Assembly: GCF_021245985.1 (NCBI RefSeq)
Contig: NZ_JAJQXA010000006.1
Span: 1 to 64,000, forward strand
Source: Flavobacterium soyae
GTDB lineage: Bacteria; Bacteroidota; Bacteroidia; Flavobacteriales; Flavobacteriaceae
Reading direction: 5' to 3'
DNA: 64,000 bases
A program made the translations under genes and the position numbers. Under the pieces are notes generated by a model. That model did not search any database, was not told the origin of the DNA, and worked only from the letters and a program-made list of their open reading frames with translations. Numbering within the stretch: position 1 is the stretch's first letter; each line of letters starts with the position of its first letter. Shown here in pieces: positions 1 to 7,789 of this stretch.

Positions 1-82
1 CTCTTCCCATCCCGAACAGAGTAGTTAAGCCCGCCTGCGCAGATGGTACTGCATCATTGTGGGAGAGTATGTCGTCGCCTTT
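1..82 (+). rRNA. rrf: 5S ribosomal RNA, 3' part
   Basis: The window opens inside a 5S rRNA. The conserved blocks CCGAAC (12-17), GTTAAGC (24-30) and GATGGTACTGC (42-52) are present, followed by the usual GGGAGAGTATGTCG 3' strand. About 30 nt of the 5' end lie outside the window, so an rRNA operon is cut by the left edge. The 3' end is placed just before a terminator and is accurate to a few bases. Confidence 0.93.
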
Positions 83-90
83 CTTTGAAG

Positions 91-124
91 AATCCTCATC
101 ATTCATTTGATGAGGATTTTTTGT
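91..124 (+). terminator. rRNA operon terminator
   Basis: A perfect 10-bp stem, AATCCTCATC (91-100) and GATGAGGATT (109-118), has an 8-nt loop and runs into a T-rich tract. It sits directly after the 5S rRNA. Confidence 0.9.
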
Positions 125-517
125 TTTGTAAAACTTTTGGAAACAAAATCCAAGGAAAAGAATCTAACGTTATAATACAAGCGTCCGTTGAAACCGTAGG
201 CAATATTTTACAGCTTTTATGTCTTCATACGTTTGAATGAGAATGGTGTTGTTTTTCTTTTACTTAAAATAATATGTTTTAACTTGTTTTTTTTGTCAAA
301 ACGACTTTGTGTTTTATTGATAATAGATAATGCTTAGAACTTATTTTTCGCTTGTTAATTTGTAAGCCTTAAAACTATTTCATTCCTATCTTGCATTAGA
401 TACTATATTCTTCTAATTATTGGATTTTTAAATTGTATCATTAAATCAAAAAAAAGTTTTAATTTTAAATTGAAATCTTTCCCTATTCTGAAAGATTATT
501 TTTTTAATTAAATTGAG
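125..517. other. AT-rich intergenic DNA, no gene seen
   Basis: A 65-codon frame at 43-240 starts inside the 5S gene and has no coding character. The rest is very A/T rich with no repeat or hairpin that I can see. It presumably holds the promoter of the gene at 518, but I see no clean TAnnTTTG element. Confidence 0.6.
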
Positions 518-1111
518 ATGTCACAAATTAATGCAAATCCAAAAGTTGATTTCTTTTTTGATGAAGCCAAGAAATGGCAGGAAGAATTAGATGTAATGAG
601 AACAATCGTGTTAGATTGTCAATTAAGTGAAGAATTAAAATGGGGAGTTCCATGTTATACTTTTCAAAATACCAATATTGTTTTAATTCATACTTTTAAA
701 GAATATTGTGCCTTTTTGTTTTTTAAAGGAGCTTTATTAAAAGATACAGATGGAATTTTGATCCAGCAATCTGAGAATGTTCAGGCAGCACGTCAAATAC
801 GATTTACAAATCTTAAAGAAATTACCGAATTAAAAGACATCTTGAAAACATATATCTATCAAGCAATAGAAATCGAAAAAGCAGGTTTGAAAGTAGAGTT
901 GAAAAAAACTTCTGAATTTGCCGTTTCAGAAGAATTTCAAAAGAAATTAGATGCTATGCCTGATTTACAAAAAGCTTTTTCTGCACTTACACCTGGAAGA
1001 CAAAGGGCTTATCTTTTGCATTTTTCTCAACCAAAACAATCCAAAACCAGAGTATCTAGAGTTGAAAAAAATATTCCAAATATTTTAGAAGGTAAAGGGT
1101 TGAACGATTAA
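518..1111 (+). CDS. YdeI/OmpD-associated family protein (DUF1801-like plus OmdA-like)
   Basis: A 197-aa cytoplasmic protein with no signal peptide. The N-terminal part (about residues 20-115, including WGVPCYTF) resembles the DUF1801 fold. The C-terminal part has the OmdA-type motif ALTPGRQRAYLLHFSQ followed by KQSKTRVSRVEK. Family members are small, widespread and of unclear biochemistry; some were linked to bacteriocin protection. It is the first gene of a run of four same-strand genes with 14-15 nt gaps, so it probably heads an operon. The family call is fairly secure; no function can be given. Confidence 0.82.
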   Translation: MSQINANPKVDFFFDEAKKWQEELDVMRTIVLDCQLSEELKWGVPCYTFQNTNIVLIHTFKEYCAFLFFKGALLKDTDGILIQQSENVQAARQIRFTNLKEITELKDILKTYIYQAIEIEKAGLKVELKKTSEFAVSEEFQKKLDAMPDLQKAFSALTPGRQRAYLLHFSQPKQSKTRVSRVEKNIPNILEGKGLND

Positions 1112-1126
1112 ATCAGTCAGTTAAAG

Positions 1127-1585
1127 ATGGGAAGAGAAAATAATATTCAAAATAGAATTCTTCAAAGTAAAATATTGCTTAAAGTTCCAACGGATATAGT
1201 CTGGGAAATGTGGAAAAATCCCGAACATATTGAAAATTGGTGGGGACCAAACGGTTTTACAAATACAATTCATAAAATGGATTTTAGGGAAGAAGGGGAG
1301 TGGAATTTAACAATGCATGGACCGGATGGAAAGAATTACCCAAACCGCAGTATCTTTAAAGAAATTATCTCACTTAGAAAAATTGTCTTCGAACATTTCA
1401 ATCCGCATTTTATTACAACTGTTTTATTTGAATCTAACAATTCTGAAACACTATTAGACTGGACACTTTTATTCGATTCTGAAGAAATGTTTGATATTAT
1501 TGTAAAAGCTCACAAAGCAGATCAAGGACAAAAAGAGAATATAGAAAAGCTTGAAAAATATCTCTCAGAATTTATTTTCAAATAA
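1127..1585 (+). CDS. SRPBCC / AHSA1-like domain protein
   Basis: A 152-aa protein with the START-like (SRPBCC) pattern: an N-terminal strand followed by VWEMWKNPEHIENWWGPNG near residues 25-44, then GEWNLTMHGPDG and a long C-terminal helix. Such proteins bind small hydrophobic ligands and are often called activator of Hsp90 ATPase homologues, a fold label rather than a function. It lies 15 nt after the YdeI-like gene in the same likely operon. The substrate is unknown. Confidence 0.85.
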   Translation: MGRENNIQNRILQSKILLKVPTDIVWEMWKNPEHIENWWGPNGFTNTIHKMDFREEGEWNLTMHGPDGKNYPNRSIFKEIISLRKIVFEHFNPHFITTVLFESNNSETLLDWTLLFDSEEMFDIIVKAHKADQGQKENIEKLEKYLSEFIFK

Positions 1586-1599
1586 TTAATTCAAAAGTT

Positions 1600-2166
1600 A
1601 TGAATAATCAAAAAAATAAATTATCGTCAGAACAGCAAGAATCATTATTGAGTGTTTTAGAAGCACGTTTTGAAAATAATAAGCATCGTCATAAAAATAT
1701 CGAATGGGAAAAAGTTGAATTAAAACTAAAAGCTAATCCTGAAAAACTTTGGTCTCTTGACGAAATGGAAAGAACTGAAGGCGAGCCGGATGTTGTAGGT
1801 TATGATGAAAAAACAAATGAATATATTTTTTATGATTGTGCAGCAGAAAGCCCAAAAGGACGTAGAAGTATTTGTTACGATCATGAAGCATTAGAAAAGA
1901 GAAAAGAAAATAAACCTAAAGACAGCGCTATAAATATGGCTTCTGAAATGGGAATTCAAATTTTGAATGAAGAAGAATATCGTGAACTTCAAAAACTTGG
2001 AAAATTTGATACTAAAACCTCAAGTTGGATTTTAACGCCTGCAAATATCAGAAAACTTGGCGGAGCAATTTTTTCAGACTTTCGATATGATACGATTTTT
2101 GTATATCATAATGGGGCCGATTCGTATTATGCCGCAAGAGGTTTTCGTGGTTCATTAAGAGTTTAA
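1600..2166 (+). CDS. DUF4256 family protein
   Basis: A 188-aa soluble protein. The segments SLDEMERTEGEPDVVGYD, FYDCAAESPKGRRS and the C-terminal YYAARGFRG are what I remember of DUF4256. No catalytic motif can be assigned and the family has no known role. It is 14 nt from the SRPBCC gene and 15 nt before the endonuclease V-like gene. DUF4256 and SRPBCC genes are often found together as small accessory genes, but this grouping says little about mechanism. Confidence 0.8.
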   Translation: MNNQKNKLSSEQQESLLSVLEARFENNKHRHKNIEWEKVELKLKANPEKLWSLDEMERTEGEPDVVGYDEKTNEYIFYDCAAESPKGRRSICYDHEALEKRKENKPKDSAINMASEMGIQILNEEEYRELQKLGKFDTKTSSWILTPANIRKLGGAIFSDFRYDTIFVYHNGADSYYAARGFRGSLRV

Positions 2167-2181
2167 ATAGTAAAAATAAAT

Positions 2182-2682
2182 ATGATATTAGCCTTCGATA
2201 CTTATTATTTTGATAATAAAGCGAAAACAGTCTGCCTTGAGTTTGAGGATTGGAATGAAGATAAAAACTTTAAAATTCATACAGAAATAATTGACAATGT
2301 TGCAGAATATATTCCGGGAGAATTTTACAAAAGAGAACTACCGTGTATTATTAGTTTGTTAAATCAAATGAATTTAAAAAATATCGAAGCCATAATTGTT
2401 GACGGATTTGTGTATTTAGATGATGATAAAAAGTATGGTCTGGGCGGACGTTTATATGAAAAGCTGAATAACCAAATTCCAATTATTGGTGTTGCTAAAA
2501 CGAATTTTGCTAGTGTCGAAAAAGATAAAAAAGCTTTACTGAGAGGTGACAGCGCAAAACCGTTATTTGTAACATCTATCGGGATTGATTTAGAAGAAGC
2601 TTTTCAAAAAGTACAACGCATGTCTGGAGAATTTAGAATGCCGACTTTATTAAAAGAGTTAGACCGACTCACAAAAGAATAA
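2182..2682 (+). CDS. endonuclease V-like protein
   Basis: A 166-aa protein, shorter than typical endonuclease V (about 220 aa). The core pattern is visible: AFDTYY at the N-terminus (first Asp), YIPGEFYKRELP (conserved Glu), IVDGFVYLDDDKKYGLG (second Asp) and IPIIGVAKT. Known family members cut DNA next to deoxyinosine, or cut inosine-containing RNA. At the place of the usual His (Asp+6 in DGxGxxH) this protein has Asp, so activity cannot be assumed. It is last in the four-gene operon. The family call is good; catalytic competence is uncertain. Confidence 0.72.
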   Translation: MILAFDTYYFDNKAKTVCLEFEDWNEDKNFKIHTEIIDNVAEYIPGEFYKRELPCIISLLNQMNLKNIEAIIVDGFVYLDDDKKYGLGGRLYEKLNNQIPIIGVAKTNFASVEKDKKALLRGDSAKPLFVTSIGIDLEEAFQKVQRMSGEFRMPTLLKELDRLTKE

Positions 2683-2757
2683 ACTTATTTTATCAATCGT
2701 CATTTTGGCTAATCAATTATTCAAAATGACTAGAAACAGCTTTAAGCTTGGGTTGGT

Positions 2758-2820
2758 CTTTGCATTATAATTTTAAAACAATTAAAAATGCAAAAGACAA
2801 TTTTATTAGAGGGAAATTAA
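2758..2820 (+). pseudogene. duplicated promoter and start of an SDR gene (remnant)
   Basis: Bases 2758-2790 match 3508-3541 upstream of the SDR gene almost exactly (CTTTG, then ATTATAATTTTAAAACAATT, then AAAAATG). The copy here opens a frame MQKTILLEGN that stops after ten codons, compared with MKSVLITGAN in the intact gene. I read it as the relic of a second SDR copy or of an unequal duplication. It is too short to be a gene. Confidence 0.45.
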
Positions 2821-2838
2821 TTTTTATGTTTTGAATCG

Positions 2839-2857
2839 TTTTTGCCAAATGACAAAT
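2839..2857 (+). promoter_or_regulatory. operator for the Crp-type regulator (copy 1)
   Basis: The 19-mer TTTTTGCCAAATGACAAAT is identical to 3466-3484. Its core is an imperfect palindrome, TTTG-N8-CAAA, like Crp/Fnr half-sites. Its centre (about 2848) lies roughly 31 bp before the inferred start of transcription of the regulator gene, overlapping the -33 region. That position favours autorepression. Confidence 0.6.
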
Positions 2858-2867
2858 TCTGCACCAA

Positions 2868-2875
2868 TAACTTTG
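2868..2875 (+). promoter_or_regulatory. -7 promoter element for the Crp-type gene
   Basis: TAACTTTG is a perfect match to the Bacteroidota -7 consensus TAnnTTTG. It is 14 bases before the ATG at 2890, implying a leader of only about 10 nt. Confidence 0.5.
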
Positions 2876-2889
2876 ATTAACTTGCCTCT

Positions 2890-3459
2890 ATGAAAGAATT
2901 TATAGATTATATATTGCAGTTTGGGACTTTAAATCAGCATCAGCTGGATTTAATTGCGAGTAAAATAACTGTATTGGAGCTTAAGAAAGATGAATATTTT
3001 TCGGAAGCTGGAAAAATTGCGCAGCAAGTAGGTTTTGTTTTGGACGGAATTACCCGCGTTTGTTATTACAACAATAGAGGTGAAGAAATTACCAAATATT
3101 TTATCGACGAAAACAATCTGGTTGTTGATATGGAAAGTTTCGATAATGATATTTGTTCCAATGCTTATGTGCAGGCGATAACGGATTGTAAACTGTTGGT
3201 TTTTTCTAAAAAAGACTGGAGGGAACTTTTAGAAACTATTATTGGCTGGGATGCTATTGTACATAGAATTATTTCAAAAGCATTGAGACAAAAAGTAGAA
3301 AGAAGAAGTCCGCTGGTTTCAGAAGATGCCACTACACGCTATTTAATGTTTCTGAAAATTTATCCAAATGTAATCAATCGTATTCCGTTATCTTATGTGG
3401 CTTCTTATTTAGGAATTACACAATCGTCATTAAGCAGAATTAGAAAAAACATCAGTTAA
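2890..3459 (+). CDS. Crp/Fnr family transcriptional regulator
   Basis: A 189-aa protein with an N-terminal cyclic-nucleotide-binding-type beta barrel (about residues 20-115, with DEYFSEAGKIAQQVGFVLDG) and a C-terminal helix-turn-helix (about 150-188, YVASYLGITQSSLSRIRK). There are no Fnr-type Cys clusters. It precedes an SDR gene by 79 bp, and both genes have the same 19-bp palindromic site upstream. It therefore probably regulates itself and the dehydrogenase. The ligand is unknown. Confidence 0.9.
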   Translation: MKEFIDYILQFGTLNQHQLDLIASKITVLELKKDEYFSEAGKIAQQVGFVLDGITRVCYYNNRGEEITKYFIDENNLVVDMESFDNDICSNAYVQAITDCKLLVFSKKDWRELLETIIGWDAIVHRIISKALRQKVERRSPLVSEDATTRYLMFLKIYPNVINRIPLSYVASYLGITQSSLSRIRKNIS

Positions 3460-3465
3460 AATTGC

Positions 3466-3484
3466 TTTTTGCCAAATGACAAAT
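3466..3484 (+). promoter_or_regulatory. operator for the Crp-type regulator (copy 2)
   Basis: It is identical over 19 bp to 2839-2857. A near-consensus -7 element CAACTTTG lies at 3505-3512, so the operator centre is about 41 bp upstream of the inferred start. This is the classical class II activator position for Crp-type proteins. Confidence 0.6.
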
Positions 3485-3538
3485 GATTCCATTTTCAAAG
3501 TAACCAACTTTGTATTATAATTTTAAAACAATTTAAAA

Positions 3539-4279
3539 ATGAAATCAGTATTAATAACAGGAGCAAACAGAAGCATAGGATTAGAAATAACAAAACAACT
3601 TTCAAAGCAAGGATTGTTTGTTTATTTAGGAAGCCGCGATCTTGAAAAAGGAAAAGAAATTGTAAAACAATTAAACAAAGAGGGATTTCAAAATATCAGA
3701 GCCATTCAAATTGATGTTACCAATTCAGATTCAATTTTTGAGGCTGAAAAAATTGTAGAAAGCGAACAGGGAAAATTAGATATCCTGATTAACAATGCGG
3801 GAATAAGCGGCGGCCAGTTTCCTCAAACCGCTTCGGATACCAGTGTCAAAGACATTAAAAATGTATTTGAAACGAACTTTTTTGGTGTTATAAATGTTAC
3901 TCAGATTTTTTTAGAATTGCTTAAAAAATCAGACAGTCCGAGAATCAGTAATATTACTTCAGGACTTGGTTCTTTGACTTTGCATAGTGATCCATCATGG
4001 AAATATTACGATTTCAAATCGGCAGCTTATGGAACTTCAAAATCAGCATTAAATGCATACACCATTGTACTGGCTTATGAACTAAAAGATTTGTCTTTTA
4101 AAGTAAATGCAATCGATCCGGGTTACACAGCAACAGATTTTAATCATCATAGTGGACCGGGAACTGTAGAAAGTGCAGCATCTTTTATTATCAAACATAC
4201 ATTAACTGATGAAAACGGACCAACCGGACAATTCTTTAGTAATGATATTGAAGATGAAACAGGAGTAAGTCCTTGGTAA
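3539..4279 (+). CDS. short-chain dehydrogenase/reductase (SDR)
   Basis: A 246-aa classical SDR. The nucleotide-binding motif TGANRSIG is at residues 7-14, NNAG at 85-88, the catalytic Ser at 141, and the YGTSK motif gives Tyr164 and Lys168. Residue Arg34 in GSRD suggests NADPH preference. The enzyme oxidises or reduces an unknown carbonyl or alcohol in the cytosol. The gene follows the Crp-type regulator and carries a matching operator, so it is the likely regulatory target. It ends at a terminator shared with the convergent ABC operon. Confidence 0.92.
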   Translation: MKSVLITGANRSIGLEITKQLSKQGLFVYLGSRDLEKGKEIVKQLNKEGFQNIRAIQIDVTNSDSIFEAEKIVESEQGKLDILINNAGISGGQFPQTASDTSVKDIKNVFETNFFGVINVTQIFLELLKKSDSPRISNITSGLGSLTLHSDPSWKYYDFKSAAYGTSKSALNAYTIVLAYELKDLSFKVNAIDPGYTATDFNHHSGPGTVESAASFIIKHTLTDENGPTGQFFSNDIEDETGVSPW

Positions 4280-4300
4280 AACAGTTAGCTTATAAGATAA

Positions 4301-4332
4301 AAAAGACTCCAATAGAAACATTGGAGTCTTTT
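4301..4332. terminator. bidirectional terminator
   Basis: A perfect 13-bp stem, AAAAGACTCCAAT (4301-4313) with ATTGGAGTCTTTT (4320-4332), has A and T tracts on either side. It lies between convergent genes and can serve both. Confidence 0.88.
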
Positions 4333-4377
4333 AAGTTTTAATTGAAATAATAAATTCAAAATATTTTAAGAAATTAT

Positions 4378-6789
4378 CTATTCGTATTTTAAGTATTTCA
4401 AAACATCAATTTTAGTTACCTGATATGCTTTTGCCAAAACAATGACTAAAGTCAGAAACATTAAAAATACAAATGCAGTCACAAATGGAAGCAGCGGAAT
4501 ATCAATTCTGAAGGCAAAGTTTTCCAGCCATTTTCGGAGTAAGAGGTAAGCCGGAATTATTCCGATTAAAAACCCGATTAAGCAGAAAACAATATATTGC
4601 TTTGATAACTCTTTTAATAAAAGATTAGTTTCTGCACCTAAGGTTTTCCTGATTGCAATTTCTCTTAAACGTCTTTCCATTGAATAAGAAGCCAAAGCAA
4701 ATAATCCGAAAATGGCAATTAGAATTACAATTCCATTTAAAAGTGAAAACAAGTTACTTTGGTTTTCATATTTTTTATACGTTCGGGCAAAGTTTGTGTC
4801 GACAAAATTATATTCAAACGGATATTCGGTATCTACTTTTGTTCTCCAAAATTTATCCAAAGCAGCGATAGTTTTAGACATTTCCTGTGGTGTAATCTTA
4901 ACAGAAATAGTTTTGATTTCTTCTTGTGAAGAATTGTATGCATTGATATGAAAGAAAATCATTGGGGCAATTTTATGTTCCAAACCGAAGTAATTAAAAT
5001 CCTTTACAATCCCAATTACCTTAAATTTTTGGTCCTTCCAGGTTATTTCCTTATTTAAAGGATCTTTTTCCTGCAGTGTTTTAGCCGCAGTTTCATTTAG
5101 TAAAACATTAGAAATACTGTCTGAAGCCAATTTATCACTTAAATTTCTTCCTTTAATTATCTTTATTCCCAGAATATCCAAAAGCCCAAAGTCAATTCCC
5201 ATTTGCTGCGTTATAACTTCTTTATTTGCTTTATAATGCATGCCCGACCAGGAATTGCTGCCGCTTCCGATAGAAAATGATCCGGTAGAAACTGCTTCAA
5301 TACCTTTTATTTTTAAAAGTTCTTGTCTTATAGTTTTATATCTTTCAAATTGTTCTTTTCCTTTTTTGGGTTTAAAAGAAATATCCATAACCTGAGCGCC
5401 TTTAAAACCCAAATCCTTTTCGGCCATATAACTTACTTGTTTGTAAACTATAAAAGAACCAATAATAAAAAAGGCGGCTATTGCAAACTGAAGAATCAAC
5501 ATACCGTTTCGAAGCCAGACACCATTTTTACTTCTTGAAAAATTTCCTTTTAAAACCTTCAATACTTCAAAATTTGAGATATATACTGCAGGAAGAACTC
5601 CGGAAACAAATACAACAAAAAAGAATATTAAAATTAACTGCAGGTAAAATGGAGTTCCGATAAGAACCAGGTTTTTATTTAAAAAAGAGTTGTAAAAAGG
5701 CAGCGAAAGCTCCACAATTACCAATGCCAGTAAAAGCGAAAAAAGCGTAATTAATATAGTTTCAAATACAAACTGGGCAATGATTTGAAATTTTGCAGCG
5801 CCCACAATCTTGCGTACACCAACTTCTTTTGCACGTTTTACTGCGTTTGCCGTAGCCAGATTAATATAATTTACAATCGACAATAACAAAATAAGTATCG
5901 ATAAACCCATTAATATTCTCAAAAACTGAAGATTTCCAGTTCCCTCAGGAAAAGGATAATTTCCTTCATAAAGTCTCGATCCGTTTAAAGGAAGTAATTG
6001 CGCTTTTACAGGATCACCATACATTTTTATAAAAGCATCAAGTGATAAACCTTCATTCTGAGCCTGTTTTTTATAGTTTTGTTCAATAAAAATTTCATCT
6101 AGCTTTTTGACGACAGCAGTCGTATCACTTTGTTTTTTCAGTTTAAGTAGTAAACCATAACTAAAACCCCAGTCTTCTCTGTCTTTTTTCAAATCGTCTT
6201 CAACAATAGTAGTAATTACTGCCGGCATAACGGCCGATTTTCCAGATAATCGATACACTCCGCGAACTACAAAAAAACGATCAGCATACTTGATCTGTTT
6301 TCCCATTGGGTCTTCATCTTTAAACAAACGCGCAGCAGTTTCTTCAGATAAAACAATACTATTACGATCATGAATAGCCGTTTTTCTATTGCCTCGAATA
6401 AATTCAAAAGGAAAAAAAGAAAAGAAACTGCTCTGTGCAGAAAAAATCTTATCTACTAATTCTTGTTTGCCATTATAGGCTATAATTTCCTTAGTATAAT
6501 ACGTTCTGAAATAACAATAATTTTCTAAATAGGAAGTGGAAGATTTTAAAGCTGGGGCAGTTACAGGAGAGTTTGTAGCCCAGACACTTCCGTTGCCAAT
6601 ATCATTGAGAACGATATAAGTTTTATCTTTTTCGGGATTCCATTTATCATATGAATATTCCTCGTTCCAATACAAAATTGCAAAAATTAAACCCGCAATT
6701 CCAATGCTCAACCCCAAAACATTCAAAACCGTAAAAAGTTTGTTGTTTTTTATATGGTACGTAAAAACATTAATCCAATTTTTCAGCAT
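4378..6789 (-). CDS. MacB-like ABC transporter permease with two FtsX domains
   Basis: An 803-aa inner-membrane protein. It has an N-terminal membrane helix (about 20-40), a periplasmic MacB_PCD-like domain, a first FtsX block (about 285-410, with VNYINLATANAVKRAKEVGV), a second periplasmic domain, and a second FtsX block near the C-terminus (about 680-800, with SMERRLREIAIRKTLGA). This double arrangement is common in Bacteroidota. It works with the ATPase encoded 4 nt upstream as a mechanotransmission-type exporter; the substrate is unknown. The divergent sigma-54 regulator and kinase are the likely controllers. Confidence 0.93.
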   Translation of the reverse strand: MLKNWINVFTYHIKNNKLFTVLNVLGLSIGIAGLIFAILYWNEEYSYDKWNPEKDKTYIVLNDIGNGSVWATNSPVTAPALKSSTSYLENYCYFRTYYTKEIIAYNGKQELVDKIFSAQSSFFSFFPFEFIRGNRKTAIHDRNSIVLSEETAARLFKDEDPMGKQIKYADRFFVVRGVYRLSGKSAVMPAVITTIVEDDLKKDREDWGFSYGLLLKLKKQSDTTAVVKKLDEIFIEQNYKKQAQNEGLSLDAFIKMYGDPVKAQLLPLNGSRLYEGNYPFPEGTGNLQFLRILMGLSILILLLSIVNYINLATANAVKRAKEVGVRKIVGAAKFQIIAQFVFETILITLFSLLLALVIVELSLPFYNSFLNKNLVLIGTPFYLQLILIFFFVVFVSGVLPAVYISNFEVLKVLKGNFSRSKNGVWLRNGMLILQFAIAAFFIIGSFIVYKQVSYMAEKDLGFKGAQVMDISFKPKKGKEQFERYKTIRQELLKIKGIEAVSTGSFSIGSGSNSWSGMHYKANKEVITQQMGIDFGLLDILGIKIIKGRNLSDKLASDSISNVLLNETAAKTLQEKDPLNKEITWKDQKFKVIGIVKDFNYFGLEHKIAPMIFFHINAYNSSQEEIKTISVKITPQEMSKTIAALDKFWRTKVDTEYPFEYNFVDTNFARTYKKYENQSNLFSLLNGIVILIAIFGLFALASYSMERRLREIAIRKTLGAETNLLLKELSKQYIVFCLIGFLIGIIPAYLLLRKWLENFAFRIDIPLLPFVTAFVFLMFLTLVIVLAKAYQVTKIDVLKYLKYE

Positions 6790-6793
6790 GACC

Positions 6794-7504
6794 TTAGTTT
6801 TTAGAAGTTACTAAAACATCCACATTTCTCTGATTTAATTTTTCAGAAAGAATAACTCCGTCTTTCATCAAAATTATTTTCTGTGAAAAAGAAGCATCAT
6901 AATCAGAATGCGTTACCATCAAAATTGTAGAACCATTAGCATGAAGATCCGTCAATAATTCCATTACTTCATTTCCATTTTTGCTGTCCAGATTTCCTGT
7001 AGGTTCATCAGCAAGAATAATTTTTGGGTCATTAATTAAAGCCCTTGCCACAGCTACACGTTGCTGCTGACCTCCTGAAAGCTGCTGCGGATAATGTTTT
7101 AAACGATGTGAAATGCCTAAAACACCTGCAATATGCTCTATTTTTTTCTTTCTTTCAGATGAGGAAACATTGTTGTAAATCAATGGCAGTTCGATATTAT
7201 CATAAACCGATAATTCATCAATTAAATTAAAATTCTGAAAAATGAATCCGATATTTTCTTTTCGCGCTTTCGATTTTAATTTCTCCTTCTGGCCAATCAT
7301 TTCCTGTCCCAGCAATTCATAACTTCCGCCAGAAGCGCTGTCTAATAATCCGATGATATTTAATAAAGTCGATTTTCCGCTCCCCGAAGGTCCCATTATC
7401 GAGACAAAATCGCCTTCGTTTATGGTTAATGAAATTTCGTTTAAAGCATTTGTTTCTACTTCTTCGGTTCTAAAAATTTTTGAAAGTTTTTTGATCGTAA
7501 TCAT
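6794..7504 (-). CDS. ABC transporter ATP-binding protein (MacB/LolD type)
   Basis: A 236-aa ATPase with Walker A GPSGSGKST (about residues 39-47), the signature LSGGQQQR, Walker B IILADEPTG, and the switch His in MVTHSD. It powers the FtsX-type permease encoded next, with only 4 nt between the genes. Upstream lies a 285-bp divergent region with a palindrome and a weak sigma-54-like element, fitting control by the response regulator at 7790. Confidence 0.95.
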   Translation of the reverse strand: MITIKKLSKIFRTEEVETNALNEISLTINEGDFVSIMGPSGSGKSTLLNIIGLLDSASGGSYELLGQEMIGQKEKLKSKARKENIGFIFQNFNLIDELSVYDNIELPLIYNNVSSSERKKKIEHIAGVLGISHRLKHYPQQLSGGQQQRVAVARALINDPKIILADEPTGNLDSKNGNEVMELLTDLHANGSTILMVTHSDYDASFSQKIILMKDGVILSEKLNQRNVDVLVTSKN

Positions 7505-7672
7505 AATTGATTTTTTAATGTTTGATTGCTGTTCGTTTTCTGATTTTTTTGTCTTCTGAAGTAAAAGAAATACACCCGAAAATTAAGATAATTAACAATG
7601 CGGTTTATAGATATTTATTTTGCTATTTTTACTTCAGGAAGATGTTAATAATTAATGATTTACAAGTAGAAA

Positions 7673-7688
7673 AGTGATTTTCATGCCA
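7673..7688 (-). promoter_or_regulatory. weak sigma-54-like promoter candidate for the ABC operon
   Basis: The minus strand reads TGGCATGAAAATCACT. The -24 GG is right, but the -12 dinucleotide is AC instead of GC. It is about 77 bp from the palindrome at 7749-7766, a suitable distance for an enhancer-binding regulator. The match is imperfect, so confidence is low. Confidence 0.28.
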
Positions 7689-7748
7689 AAAATTTAAACC
7701 TTGTAACTGCCTTATTTTTAAAATTTTATTTTCCAAAAAAAATCCATG

Positions 7749-7776
7749 GTGTCCACAATTGGACACCTTTTGTCCA
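7749..7776. promoter_or_regulatory. palindromic site GTGTCCA-CAAT-TGGACAC plus extra half-site
   Basis: Arms GTGTCCA (7749-7755) and TGGACAC (7760-7766) are perfectly symmetrical. A further half-site TGTCCA follows at 7771-7776. It lies 23 bp before the response-regulator start and upstream of the divergent ABC operon. I infer that the sigma-54 response regulator binds here. Confidence 0.6.
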
Positions 7777-7789
7777 AAACCGAACAAAA

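Noticed and set aside
43-240. 65-aa frame at the left edge
   Set aside because: Starts inside the 5S rRNA and crosses its terminator.
7505-7560. Gene in the divergent region between the ABC operon and the response regulator
   Set aside because: Frames here are mirror images of the neighbouring genes; none starts with a plausible site.
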